Assembly: GCF_028681615.1 (NCBI RefSeq)
Contig: NZ_JAQUHV010000003.1
Span: 62,001-126,000 of the forward strand
Length of the DNA: 64,000 bases
Source of the DNA: Sulfuricurvum sp.
Lineage (GTDB): Bacteria; Campylobacterota; Campylobacteria; Campylobacterales; Sulfurimonadaceae
Direction: 5' to 3'
The translations under genes and the position numbers were made by a program. The notes below the pieces were generated by a model. It ran no database searches. It saw only the letters and a list, made by a program, of their open reading frames with translations, and was not told the origin of the DNA. Shown here in pieces: positions 26,150 through 35,133 of this stretch (its first letter is position 1; the number at the start of each line of letters is the position of its first letter).

Positions 26150-27013
26150 TCACCCTTTGTTCTGCCGTGAGAGGTAGTTGTATATTCCAGTACCGACGAT
26201 GAGCATTGTAACACCGACAATAAGATAAAAAGCATTGATGATTTTACTGTAGTCGTCCAGCACGATTTTAAAGACGGCCATCAATGATTCGATTGAAAGT
26301 GCGATGATAATGGAAGTGAGAAACTTGCTGAGTGCTTTACTTTGCACATCGTTTCCGTATTCGAGTGATTTATATAAAACCTCGTTCTCAATCATTGTTT
26401 TGGCCAGATCATAAATCGCCAGCCCGATTGTAATCGAGATGATAGAGGTAAATATCTCGTGCATTACCTCGTTTTGCAGATGCGATGCAAAAAGCATAGC
26501 ACCAAAGATATAAGCACCGTACAAAATCAAAAAGACAGAAACAATCCCCAGTAACGAACCTCCCAACCCCATAACTATTTTATTGATTTTTTCGACAAAA
26601 CTGTTATGCTCAATAAGGCGAAGATCTTCCAAGAGTTTGAGCATATCGAAATCGGCAACAAGATAGCCGCTCTCTTCTTGTTTTACCGCTGTAAGTGTAG
26701 GACGTCCGGTCATATGATGGAGATACGGGTTACTGATGTGAATCGGTTCATCTACAAAACTGACCCACTTGAAATAAAATGACTTATCGGCTCCTTGTCG
26801 GCTCTCGTCATCTTCTTTTCTACCGTAACTGGGCGTAGACTGGATAAATTTTGCAGATACAGCATAAATAATTTCTGCGGCTTTTTCAAACTCAAAAAAG
26901 CGTTTCATATCATTACGCTCATGTGAGATCGGATGAAAGCTTCCTAATGAAGTGCGCAGATAAAATTGGATGGTATTTTTATGCTCCGTATAGATCGTAA
27001 TAACCCGTTTCAT
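26150..27013 (-). CDS. Hypothetical inner-membrane protein (four helices, soluble N-terminal domain)
   Basis: I recognise no family for this 287-residue protein. The ATG at 27013 (MKRVITIYTEHKN) is chosen because GAGGAGTCTTCA precedes it; a longer frame from 27073 lacks a site. The N-terminal 150 residues are soluble and end in YLVADFDMLKLLEDLRLIEHN, which recalls the last part of Cache-type sensors. The remaining part has about four membrane helices (GSLLGIVSVFLILYGAYIFG, ISITIGLAIYDLA, FLTSIIIALSIESLMAVF, FYLIVGVTMLIVGTGIYNYL). Neighbours are signalling genes; no output domain is seen. Confidence 0.75.
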   Translation of the reverse strand: MKRVITIYTEHKNTIQFYLRTSLGSFHPISHERNDMKRFFEFEKAAEIIYAVSAKFIQSTPSYGRKEDDESRQGADKSFYFKWVSFVDEPIHISNPYLHHMTGRPTLTAVKQEESGYLVADFDMLKLLEDLRLIEHNSFVEKINKIVMGLGGSLLGIVSVFLILYGAYIFGAMLFASHLQNEVMHEIFTSIISITIGLAIYDLAKTMIENEVLYKSLEYGNDVQSKALSKFLTSIIIALSIESLMAVFKIVLDDYSKIINAFYLIVGVTMLIVGTGIYNYLSRQNKG

Positions 27014-27197
27014 TGAAGACTCCTCTATATGAGTTTTCAGTGTATGTTGTACATCTCTTTGGATTAAGAACAATACGGAATAGTAAGATAGGAAAGAATT
27101 TTAAGGTTAAACACCGATGAAAAGGCGCTTTTCATATAATTTAGTCTTAATATTGAATAGATGATAATTGTACATATATGTAAAAGGTGTTGAGAAT

Positions 27198-28229
27198 TTG
27201 AAGAGAGTAGTCCGAAGAGTTATAAACCATAAATACACAGCTGTCAATCCGAATATATTAATTGTAGGCAGTGTTATTAATTTTGATTGCTTTATCAAGC
27301 GATTTGGGGATTATGTCATCATTATTGAAGCCGGAACATTGATTACTTCCGAACTTGCCCATATCATTAATCAGAATCAGGATATTTATATTGCCGTACA
27401 CGATATGGAAAAAGTAAAGGTGTATAAAACACAATTCGGTGAAGATGAACATAGTAAAGAGTTAAATCAAATTCGAAGTGTAGAAGAAGCGATGCACTCT
27501 ATGTTTGCCGTTAAAGAAGAACTGAAAGAACTTAAAAGTTTAGAAAAACAGATTACAAAAGCATATCAAAGAACAGTTGATCTAATGGAAGCAATTTTCA
27601 ATGAAAAAAGTGAAACACTCCCTTTGAATGCATTGTTCGTTGCTACAGAAGTATTGGTTGATTATTTATATAGCGAAGAGATCAATGTTATGCCTATCGT
27701 TTTGCCGTTGATGCCGCACGAATACAGTACGCATCATCACAGTACGAATGTCGCTGTTTTTTCAATTATTCTCGCTAAAACACTCGGTTTGCCGAAAGCA
27801 GATTTACTGGACGTCGCGTATGCCGGATTGCTTCATGACATCGGAAAAATTCGGATAGATCGGTTCATACTGCTTAAACCCGCTTCGTTGGAAGATGATG
27901 AATACGAATTAATTAAACGTCATTCGGAATACGGTTTTGAGATTCTCCAAAACAACGGTATAACGAACCGAAAAATATTAGACGGTGTCCGATTTCATCA
28001 TGAAAAATTAGACGGCAGCGGATATCCTGAAAAATTGCGGGGAATACGTATACCGAAATTTGCCCGTATAATCGGTATGTGTGATGTTTTTGATGCCTTG
28101 ACCACACGCCGTACATACCGTTCGAACTATAGCACCTATGAAGCACTTATGCTTATTAAACAAGAGATGGCGGAGCAGTTCGATGTCCGTTATACGGATA
28201 CCTTTATTCGTCTATTAGCATCTCGATAG
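27198..28229 (+). CDS. HD-GYP domain c-di-GMP phosphodiesterase
   Basis: A cytoplasmic 343-residue protein. I use the TTG at 27198 (reads KRVVRRVINHKY), with AAAGG about 10 bases upstream; an earlier TTG at 27168 is possible. The N-terminal half (about 1-140) contains ILIVGSVINFDCFIKR and no known domain. The HD-GYP half has LLHDIGKIR (HD pair), HSEYGFEIL and FHHEKLDGSGYPEKLRG (the GYP motif), all intact, so it should degrade c-di-GMP. It stands divergent from the four-helix membrane protein and upstream of Cache and GGDEF genes that would make the same messenger. Confidence 0.92.
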   Translation: MKRVVRRVINHKYTAVNPNILIVGSVINFDCFIKRFGDYVIIIEAGTLITSELAHIINQNQDIYIAVHDMEKVKVYKTQFGEDEHSKELNQIRSVEEAMHSMFAVKEELKELKSLEKQITKAYQRTVDLMEAIFNEKSETLPLNALFVATEVLVDYLYSEEINVMPIVLPLMPHEYSTHHHSTNVAVFSIILAKTLGLPKADLLDVAYAGLLHDIGKIRIDRFILLKPASLEDDEYELIKRHSEYGFEILQNNGITNRKILDGVRFHHEKLDGSGYPEKLRGIRIPKFARIIGMCDVFDALTTRRTYRSNYSTYEALMLIKQEMAEQFDVRYTDTFIRLLASR

Positions 28230-28324
28230 GCAGAATATTGCCGATTTTTGTTGAAATTCTTTTCGTCTGAAGAGAGTTTAATAATATTCTTGTTTTATTA
28301 TGTGTTTCTTTTTATCTTTAGGAG

Positions 28325-28330
28325 TATAAT
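28325..28330 (+). promoter_or_regulatory. -10 box of the Cache-sensor / GGDEF operon
   Basis: TATAAT in GGAGTATAATAA, 40 bases before the ATG at 28371. Confidence 0.5.
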
Positions 28331-28370
28331 AAAGTAAGGTAAGAATATAAATAAATTTTTTGGTGAAGAG

Positions 28371-29429
28371 ATGAAGCACTCTACAAACTTACAGCGTATC
28401 ATACAAGCTCTGTCAGGACAGGGCGATCACCTTTCCAATTCTTTAGCGCGCCGTTTTTTGATTTTTGTATCGATGGCAGTTTTTATCCTTGCCGTTGCGA
28501 CAGAATTATTCGTCTTTCAACAGCATCAACTGGTTTTAGAAAAACGATTCGAAACCCATATGGATGAGGTTCAAAACGGATTTAAAGTTTTGCTGGACAA
28601 ACATGCAGCCGCTATGGCTGTGACGCTTCATTCAATCGTTAATGACAGTACGGTCAAAAAAGCACTGATGGATAATGATCGTAACCGTCTTTTGTCGGAT
28701 TGGGAAAGTGTCTTTAAGCGAATGAAAAAAGAAAATCAGATTACCCATATGTATTTTCTTGATAAACACCGAGTCTGTTTACTGCGTGTGCACAAACCCG
28801 AAAAACGGGGAGACATGATTAACCGTTTTACTGCTTTGGAAGCGGAATGGACACGTAAGCCTTCATCCGGAATTGAAGTCGGACCGATGGGTACCTTTAC
28901 TCTTCGGGTCATTCAGCCGGTGTTTGAGGGCAAAGAACTGATAGGATATGTTGAGCTGGGCAAAGAGATAGAAGATGTTGTTTCTCCTCTACATGAATTC
29001 ATGCACAATGAGATGGCAGTAGTGCTTCATAAAGAGTATCTCAATCGCCAGGGATGGGAAGAGGGGATGGCAATGCTCAACCGTCAGGTATTTTGGGATC
29101 AGATGCCGTATGATGTCGTCATTTATACTTCGCAAGGCCGGTTGCCGGATCCTTTTGTTTCGACAATAATGCAGCAGCATGCCGATCATCTTCGAGATCA
29201 CAAAGTTTTGTATAACGGCAGTCCATGGATGGTATCGATAATGCCGATCAAAGATGCTTCAGGCAAAGAGGTCGGTGATTTGGTCATTATGAACAATATA
29301 ATGGCAGAAGAATCTAAAGTGAGCCGTTTTGTTGTACGAAACATCCTCGAAGGTATCGTATTTTTAGGGCTGTTTTTTAGCATTATCGGGCTCTTGTTGC
29401 GTCGAATTGATAGAAGTGAAAAAAAATGA
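28371..29429 (+). CDS. Stand-alone double-Cache sensor protein without output domain
   Basis: A 352-residue inner-membrane protein: helix about 26-50, a large periplasmic domain about 52-322, helix about 325-346, then only a short basic tail (RRIDRSEKK). The periplasmic part carries dCache_3-like features (ITHMYFLDKHRVCLLRVHKPEK, TLRVIQPVFEGKELIGYVELG). No HAMP, kinase, GGDEF or MCP part follows. Its stop overlaps the start of a GGDEF protein with the same kind of sensor domain (ATGA). It may act as a co-receptor for that cyclase, which is inference. Confidence 0.85.
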   Translation: MKHSTNLQRIIQALSGQGDHLSNSLARRFLIFVSMAVFILAVATELFVFQQHQLVLEKRFETHMDEVQNGFKVLLDKHAAAMAVTLHSIVNDSTVKKALMDNDRNRLLSDWESVFKRMKKENQITHMYFLDKHRVCLLRVHKPEKRGDMINRFTALEAEWTRKPSSGIEVGPMGTFTLRVIQPVFEGKELIGYVELGKEIEDVVSPLHEFMHNEMAVVLHKEYLNRQGWEEGMAMLNRQVFWDQMPYDVVIYTSQGRLPDPFVSTIMQQHADHLRDHKVLYNGSPWMVSIMPIKDASGKEVGDLVIMNNIMAEESKVSRFVVRNILEGIVFLGLFFSIIGLLLRRIDRSEKK

Positions 29430-31264
29430 AGACGAATCGTTTAAAAAGCAAAATATTGCTCACTCTTGTAAGTGTTATTCTAGGTGTTGCAACGATTGTC
29501 ACCCTTTATAATATTATCCATGATAAAGGACAAAATGATCTCCGTATGGAAGAAGCATATCAAAATGTCCGTCTAAACTATGAAGAGAGCATTTATGAGA
29601 CCGTACATTTTTATACAGCGCGTGCCCATTCCAATTTAAATTCTCCCGGGGTAATGGATGCCATTCTCTCCCGAGATCACGACCGATTGTATCAACTCAT
29701 TCTGCCTCGTTGGAAAGTTATTTCGCATGAGAACTCCTCCTTGGTTGTTATGCAGTTTCACAATGCGGACGGAACCTCTTTGTTGCGAATGCATCAACCC
29801 GACGTGTTCGGTGACCCGATAGCTTTACAGCGTCCTATGGTTGCGTACATTCATAAACACCATACACTCGTGTATGGGTTCGAGGAGGGGCGGCAGGGGC
29901 TTGCATTACGGATACTGGTCCCTATTCTCAATCAGGGAACGTATGTAGGTGCAGTTGAATTCGGTTTGTCTACTCCATTTATAATCGATAAAATCCATCG
30001 ACATACCGGATACGACGCTTTTTTCCTCATAAAGGAAAAGATTCTGGGTACTTTCTCGCATGTTGACCGCTATCTTGCCGTCGGCGAATACCGGGCAATC
30101 GATGTAGACCCGGAACTGGTCCCTTTGGTCAAACTGTATCAAAGCAAGTACGATCGTCTCCAAGACACCATAATCAAATATAAAAATCAAACGTTTGCGA
30201 TTACAACCGTTCCCGTAAACAACTATCTTAATCAGCCTATCGGTGCCATCATATTTGTCCATGCCGCGCCTGATTTTTGGGAACATGTTCTCCAAATGGT
30301 GACGGCTACAGGGCTGATAGCACTAATAATGATGGGTATATTAGGATGGCTGATCAGTCGCTTGTATGATTCTATCAGTACTCAAATGAATTTTCAGCAG
30401 ATGTATAATCAGACAATTCTTGATGCGATCCCTTCACCTGTGATTGTAACCGACGGACACCAGCTTGTTGCTGCGAATCAAACTTTTTTAGCCTATTTCC
30501 ATTACGAAAGCGTCCTTGATTTTAAACGGGATCATGCCTGCGTCTGCGATTATTTTGAAGAAGGTGATACACATGATTATCTGATGCCGATGCTGAATGA
30601 ACAACGTTGGACCGATTATGTCAGCGACCATCCTCTAATAAATCATAAAGTAAAAATCACCATAGATCATAAGACGACAATCTTTGATGTAAAGCTCTCC
30701 GTTTTGCGATTTCAAGAAGAGAAACGCTATGTAGTTATTTTTACCGATATCTCGTCGATGCAATCGATCTCGATGACCGATCCGTTGACCGGTATTGCCA
30801 ATCGTCTTCATTTTACCATGGTTTACGAGCATGCAATCAATGTAGCGTTCCGCGAGAAAAGACCGCTTGGGGTTATATTTTTCGATATTGATTATTTTAA
30901 ACATATCAATGATAAATATGGGCATTTAGCCGGCGACAAGGTTCTAAAACATATTTCCCAAGTTGTCAGTAAACGACTTCGTAAAAGCGATATTTTTGCA
31001 CGCTGGGGAGGCGAAGAATTTGTTGCATTGCTTCCTGATACTTCTTTAGAGGAGTCTTACCAGATAGCTGAAACACTCAGACAAACGATCGAAGCGGAAA
31101 ATTTTGAGATAGCCGGAAAAATTACGTGTTCATTCGGTGTTGCAATGCTGGAAGAAAATGAATCCGCCGATATGTTGTTGAAACGTGCGGATGAACTTTT
31201 GTATGAAGCAAAAGCAAGCGGACGCAACCGAGTCATCCGGCAGGAATTAAGAGAGACACATTAA
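29426..31264 (+). CDS. Diguanylate cyclase with double-Cache sensor and PAS-like domain
   Basis: A 612-residue membrane cyclase. Helix about 10-28, periplasmic Cache domain about 30-285 (VVMQFHNADGTSLLRMHQPD, LRILVPILNQGTYVGAVEFG), helix about 293-312, a PAS-like region (about 330-440, LDAIPSPVIVTDGHQLVAAN) and a GGDEF domain (about 445-610) with LTGIANRLHF, RKSD inhibitory site and RWGGEEF. Catalysis should be intact. It overlaps the lone Cache sensor by 4 bases, and its sensor domain looks like a relative of that protein, so the pair may have arisen by duplication. Confidence 0.94.
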   Translation: MKTNRLKSKILLTLVSVILGVATIVTLYNIIHDKGQNDLRMEEAYQNVRLNYEESIYETVHFYTARAHSNLNSPGVMDAILSRDHDRLYQLILPRWKVISHENSSLVVMQFHNADGTSLLRMHQPDVFGDPIALQRPMVAYIHKHHTLVYGFEEGRQGLALRILVPILNQGTYVGAVEFGLSTPFIIDKIHRHTGYDAFFLIKEKILGTFSHVDRYLAVGEYRAIDVDPELVPLVKLYQSKYDRLQDTIIKYKNQTFAITTVPVNNYLNQPIGAIIFVHAAPDFWEHVLQMVTATGLIALIMMGILGWLISRLYDSISTQMNFQQMYNQTILDAIPSPVIVTDGHQLVAANQTFLAYFHYESVLDFKRDHACVCDYFEEGDTHDYLMPMLNEQRWTDYVSDHPLINHKVKITIDHKTTIFDVKLSVLRFQEEKRYVVIFTDISSMQSISMTDPLTGIANRLHFTMVYEHAINVAFREKRPLGVIFFDIDYFKHINDKYGHLAGDKVLKHISQVVSKRLRKSDIFARWGGEEFVALLPDTSLEESYQIAETLRQTIEAENFEIAGKITCSFGVAMLEENESADMLLKRADELLYEAKASGRNRVIRQELRETH

Positions 31265-31275
31265 TAAGATAAGGC

Positions 31276-31281
31276 TATAAT
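31276..31281 (+). promoter_or_regulatory. -10 box of the MgtC/SapB-type gene
   Basis: TATAAT in GGCTATAATTGC, 40 bases before the ATG at 31321. Confidence 0.5.
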
Positions 31282-31320
31282 TGCTCTAAGACGTTTGAAA
31301 TAATTTTCAAAGGAAACGGA

Positions 31321-32574
31321 ATGGATGAATTGTTTGTCCAAAACAGTGTTTTAGCATTGATACTCGGTTTTATCATTGGATTAGAGCGTGAAATGCATAC
31401 GATTTATGCGCAAAAAAAGAGAGACTTCGGAGGCTCTAGAACGTTTTCCATGATCGCATTGCTGGGGTTTCTTTCCTCTTGGTTCTCTTCGTTTATTCCC
31501 CATTTTTTTCTTGTTGTTACCGCTATCATCGGGCTTTTCCTCATCAGTACCTACATCGTCAACAGTATCGATAATACCGATAAAGGTTCAACAACCGAGT
31601 TTTCGGCTTTAGTGACATTTTTGATCGGGGCCATGCTCACTTTCTCAACGCCGATGCTTTCTGTTTTTATGGCCATTATCGTGCTGTTTGTCTTGAATCT
31701 AAAAGATAAAATCCAAGAGTATGAAAAAACGATTGCAAAACACGAACTCAATGCTGCGGTTATGTTTATGATGATGACCTTTGTGATACTGCCGATTCTG
31801 CCTGATCGGGCTATCGATCCGCTCGGCTTGGTCAACTTCTATCGGATATGGATTATGGTTGTTCTGGTGGCGGGGATTTCATTTTTCGGCTATATTATGA
31901 TACGTTTTTTCGGTGCGACGCACGGTATCGGTGCGGCAGGACTTTTCGGCGGACTCATTTCCTCAACTGCTGTAGCGATGAATATGGCCAGACGTCTCAA
32001 TGAGAACGGTTTTTTTGCCAAAAATTTTGCTATCGGGATTACATTGGCTTCATCGATGATGCTTATCCGTGCCGGGGTAGAGATATGGGTCATTAATCCT
32101 CCTCTGGCACGCGCATTTTTGATCCCGATACTTTTAGGGAGTCTCAGCGGATACGGATATATAGGATATCTATACGTCACCACAAAACGTGAAAAGATCT
32201 CGCAGGATCTAAAATTTAACAATCCGTTCGATCTAAAAGAGGCGTTAATGATGGGATTGATATTCGGTGCGACATTAGCGGTTATAGGCATCGTCAATCG
32301 CTACATGGGCGATATCGGAGTATTGGCCGCTTCATTCGTTTCCGGCTTCGCCGATGTAGATGCGATTATCCTTTCGTTATCGACATTATCCAAAACGACT
32401 CTAAACCCGTTGACTGCCCAGTATGCCATCATCATTGCCATTGTCAGTAATACGCTGACGAAGATGGCCCTCGTGCTGATCTTAGGGAAAATGGTACTGT
32501 TTCGATTGGTTTTCCTATATTATCTTATTGCTATCGGAACGTTTACAGTAGCGGCTTATTTTACATTGGGATAA
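31321..32574 (+). CDS. MgtC/SapB family membrane protein with DUF4010
   Basis: A polytopic inner-membrane protein of 417 residues. The N-terminal third is the MgtC/SapB fold (LALILGFIIGLERE, with the conserved GLERE, then SRTFSMIALLGFLSSWF). The rest matches DUF4010 (FGATHGIGAAGLFGGLISSTAVAMNMA, GFADVDAIILSLSTLS). Around ten or more helices are predicted by eye. Related proteins affect Mg2+ homeostasis or membrane-potential stress, but the transported species is unknown. CAAAGGAAACGG precedes the ATG. It is monocistronic among signalling genes. Confidence 0.92.
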   Translation: MDELFVQNSVLALILGFIIGLEREMHTIYAQKKRDFGGSRTFSMIALLGFLSSWFSSFIPHFFLVVTAIIGLFLISTYIVNSIDNTDKGSTTEFSALVTFLIGAMLTFSTPMLSVFMAIIVLFVLNLKDKIQEYEKTIAKHELNAAVMFMMMTFVILPILPDRAIDPLGLVNFYRIWIMVVLVAGISFFGYIMIRFFGATHGIGAAGLFGGLISSTAVAMNMARRLNENGFFAKNFAIGITLASSMMLIRAGVEIWVINPPLARAFLIPILLGSLSGYGYIGYLYVTTKREKISQDLKFNNPFDLKEALMMGLIFGATLAVIGIVNRYMGDIGVLAASFVSGFADVDAIILSLSTLSKTTLNPLTAQYAIIIAIVSNTLTKMALVLILGKMVLFRLVFLYYLIAIGTFTVAAYFTLG

Positions 32575-32664
32575 AGAGCATTATTATAAGGAGTTTTAAT
32601 GTTATATGAATCGGTTTTAAGAGTTGTTTTGCTATTCTCTACGCAAAGATAAAGGATAATATAA

Positions 32665-34182
32665 ATGGTTGAACCCGGCGTATTAAAACAGTTGCGAAGC
32701 ATTTTGCAGCCGTATGTTTTATTATATGTTGAAGATAATAAAATGCTAAACACGCAGGTCACTATTTTGTTCAAAAAAATATTTGAAACGGTTTATACGG
32801 CGTATGACGGAGAAGAAGGGCTATTACTTTTTAAAGAGCATCATCCGAGCATTGTCATTACTGATATTGAAATGCCGAAAATGGATGGCCTTGCAATGTC
32901 AAAAGCCATAATGAAGATTGATCCCGAAGTAAAAATAATTGTCACTACGGCACATGACGATGCAAATCTGCTTCATCAGGCGATCCGTATCGGTGTATTT
33001 GATTATCTGATTAAACCGATGCGCGTAGAGATGCTTGCCAAAACACTCGCACGTTGTGCCCATGTTCTCAAAGAAGAACTCCATCGCAAAATTTTTAACG
33101 CCAATTTGCATTCTATTTTTAATTACCAGAATAGCCTTACCCTTTTGTTGCAAGGTCAAAATGTCGTTATGGCAAATCAGCCGTGTCTCGAATTTTTTGC
33201 GGTAGAGAGCGTCGAAATGTTACGCAAAAATTTTGTCTCTTTTGGAAGCATGCTGCTCAAACACAACGGATTTTTATACAATCATGACGGGTATGAGTGG
33301 TTTAACGAAATCTCTACAAATCTCGGTAAATTATATAACGTCAAAATTGCGGCCAGTGACGGAGATCATCACCATTTTATTCTCAGATATCAGAGTATCC
33401 CGGATCGAGAAGGGTATGGGGTACTTACACTGAACGATGTGACGGAGCTGGGGCTGTTAAAACTCTATGATGCCAATGCCGTCGAACAGGAACGTTTGCT
33501 CCAAGATGAGAAAATGGTATACGGGCTCTTGGAAATGGCAATGCTTAACGGAGCCAAAATCCGGGCCCATAATCTTTATAAAGGACTGAGCATCACAAAC
33601 GATGCCCTTATTACATCGCTCAATCATCAGGAAGCTACACTCCAAACCCCTTATGTCCAACTCAAAGCAATGCAGCTTGAGGAGGAGTTTTATCTTACTT
33701 CCGAGTTATTCCCGGTAACGATTTTATGCACAGGAATTATTCGGATTGATTTTGATGAACAACGAGTTTATTTTAATCACTACCGAATGGTTCAAACCTC
33801 ACCGACTCGAAGGGCGGCCATCCGTGTGATTCCGGATTCGAGCTTAACGATCACCTTATTGTATGAGGGGCATAAATATGATGCGGAGATCATAGTAATG
33901 GATATTTCGATAAATGCGGTGCGCCTTCAGTTACCGTCTCTGCCTGCAGGATTTGAGCCTAAACAGTCTGTCGTGTTGGATATGGTATTTGCTACACCTC
34001 CTCGTCCGACAATTATCAATTCATCTGCAGAGGTGTTCCGTATCAAAGAGAATCAGCGTAGTTACGAGGTGGTATGCAAGTACGATCTGCATGGTCAGGC
34101 ACAAAAAAATATTATCGACTATATTGCGAAACAGCAAATGGTCTTAATCCGCGAATTTAAAGGAATGCAATATGAAAAATGA
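32665..34182 (+). CDS. Receiver-PAS-PilZ response regulator
   Basis: A 505-residue cytoplasmic protein. The receiver (about 15-130) has VEDNK, phospho-acceptor Asp67 (IVITDIEMPKMDG) and YLIKPM. A PAS-like domain follows (about 150-275, GQNVVMANQPCLEFFAVESV). The C-terminal third (about 385-495) is a PilZ domain with RRAAIR (RxxxR) and DISINA; the last position of the second motif is Ala where Gly is usual, so c-di-GMP affinity may be altered. AAAGGATAATATAA precedes the ATG. Its end overlaps the ODP-type gene by 11 bases, so the two are coupled. Confidence 0.88.
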   Translation: MVEPGVLKQLRSILQPYVLLYVEDNKMLNTQVTILFKKIFETVYTAYDGEEGLLLFKEHHPSIVITDIEMPKMDGLAMSKAIMKIDPEVKIIVTTAHDDANLLHQAIRIGVFDYLIKPMRVEMLAKTLARCAHVLKEELHRKIFNANLHSIFNYQNSLTLLLQGQNVVMANQPCLEFFAVESVEMLRKNFVSFGSMLLKHNGFLYNHDGYEWFNEISTNLGKLYNVKIAASDGDHHHFILRYQSIPDREGYGVLTLNDVTELGLLKLYDANAVEQERLLQDEKMVYGLLEMAMLNGAKIRAHNLYKGLSITNDALITSLNHQEATLQTPYVQLKAMQLEEEFYLTSELFPVTILCTGIIRIDFDEQRVYFNHYRMVQTSPTRRAAIRVIPDSSLTITLLYEGHKYDAEIIVMDISINAVRLQLPSLPAGFEPKQSVVLDMVFATPPRPTIINSSAEVFRIKENQRSYEVVCKYDLHGQAQKNIIDYIAKQQMVLIREFKGMQYEK

Positions 34183-34933
34183 AACGCTGCTTTATGAAGA
34201 TGACAGCCACAAATGTGTGATGTTCAGTCTCGAAGATGAAGAACATAAGGATCACTCTCTCTCGGTCAATCAGTTTTTGATCATTCAGCATGAGAGTGCT
34301 ATTTTGATCGATCCGGGGAGCGGTGGAATATTCGGCGAACTGTACGATGCCGTAGCACGACATATCGATCCGAGTAAGATCAAGTTTATCTTTTTTTCGC
34401 ATCAAGATCCTGACGTTGCCGGTGCTATTGCAGAATGGAGTGTCGCCACATCGGCAAAGCTCATAATGTCACAGTTGTGGACCCGTTTTATGGGACATTA
34501 CGGTTTGATGGATATGGGACGGATTATCGCACTTGAAGATCATGGCGCGCGAATTAAATTCGAGCACGATTTTTTACAATTCATACCGGCTCATTTTCTC
34601 CACAGTCCGGGGAACTTTTCACTCTATGACAGCCGTTCTAAAATCCTTTTTTCCGGTGATATCGGCGCAGCTGTCCTTTCTCCTCAAAATCTGAATAAAA
34701 ATGTAGATGATTTTGAAGAACATCGTCCGTTTTTAGAGAGTTTTCATGGACGTTATATGGCGGCAAACCAATTTTGCCGGGCATGGGTGAAATGTGTACG
34801 GAAATATGAGATTTCTATGATAGCACCTCAGCACGGTTCATTGTTTAAAGAAAAAATGGCACAACACTTTTTGGAATGGTTTGAAAAAGTTGAGGGGGGG
34901 TATGAGCATTGCGAGGAACTTTATGGGTGTTGA
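34172..34933 (+). CDS. MBL-fold diiron protein of the ODP (oxygen-binding diiron) type
   Basis: A soluble 253-residue metallo-beta-lactamase-fold protein. Instead of the hydrolase HxHxDH it has SHQDPDVAGA, an H-x-D-x-D variant close to the HxExD motif of flavodiiron proteins. Later ligands appear in HFLHSPGNF, FSGDIGAA and PQHG. This pattern matches the ODP family, which binds iron and O2 and reports to chemotaxis or c-di-GMP proteins rather than hydrolysing substrate. It overlaps the receiver-PAS-PilZ gene by 11 bases, which supports a shared oxygen-sensing complex. No flavodoxin or rubredoxin domain is attached. Confidence 0.88.
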   Translation: MKNETLLYEDDSHKCVMFSLEDEEHKDHSLSVNQFLIIQHESAILIDPGSGGIFGELYDAVARHIDPSKIKFIFFSHQDPDVAGAIAEWSVATSAKLIMSQLWTRFMGHYGLMDMGRIIALEDHGARIKFEHDFLQFIPAHFLHSPGNFSLYDSRSKILFSGDIGAAVLSPQNLNKNVDDFEEHRPFLESFHGRYMAANQFCRAWVKCVRKYEISMIAPQHGSLFKEKMAQHFLEWFEKVEGGYEHCEELYGC

Positions 34934-35099
34934 TGGCTGAAAGTTCCGTTGTAATAACGAAATACAGGGCTTATCGAGTAAGAGTATGGTAAAATGCCAA
35001 AATTATCTGCGCCTACGGTTGGCGCCGCTACGAACTTGCGCTCAACTGCACTTTTCACCCTATTTTTTCCCCTTGCCTAAAACCGTCCTGAGTTACGAC

Positions 35100-35125
35100 T
35101 TTGGTTGGGCCGAACCACCAAAGGA
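35100..35125 (+). promoter_or_regulatory. Possible hairpin over the rhlE ribosome-binding site
   Basis: TTTGG (35100-35104) can pair with CCAAA (35118-35122), with an inner TTGGGCCGAA element (35105-35114) extending the stem. The right arm overlaps the Shine-Dalgarno AAAGGA (35120-35125) of rhlE. Such a structure could adjust translation, for example with temperature. Confidence 0.35.
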
Positions 35126-35133
35126 ATACCTTT

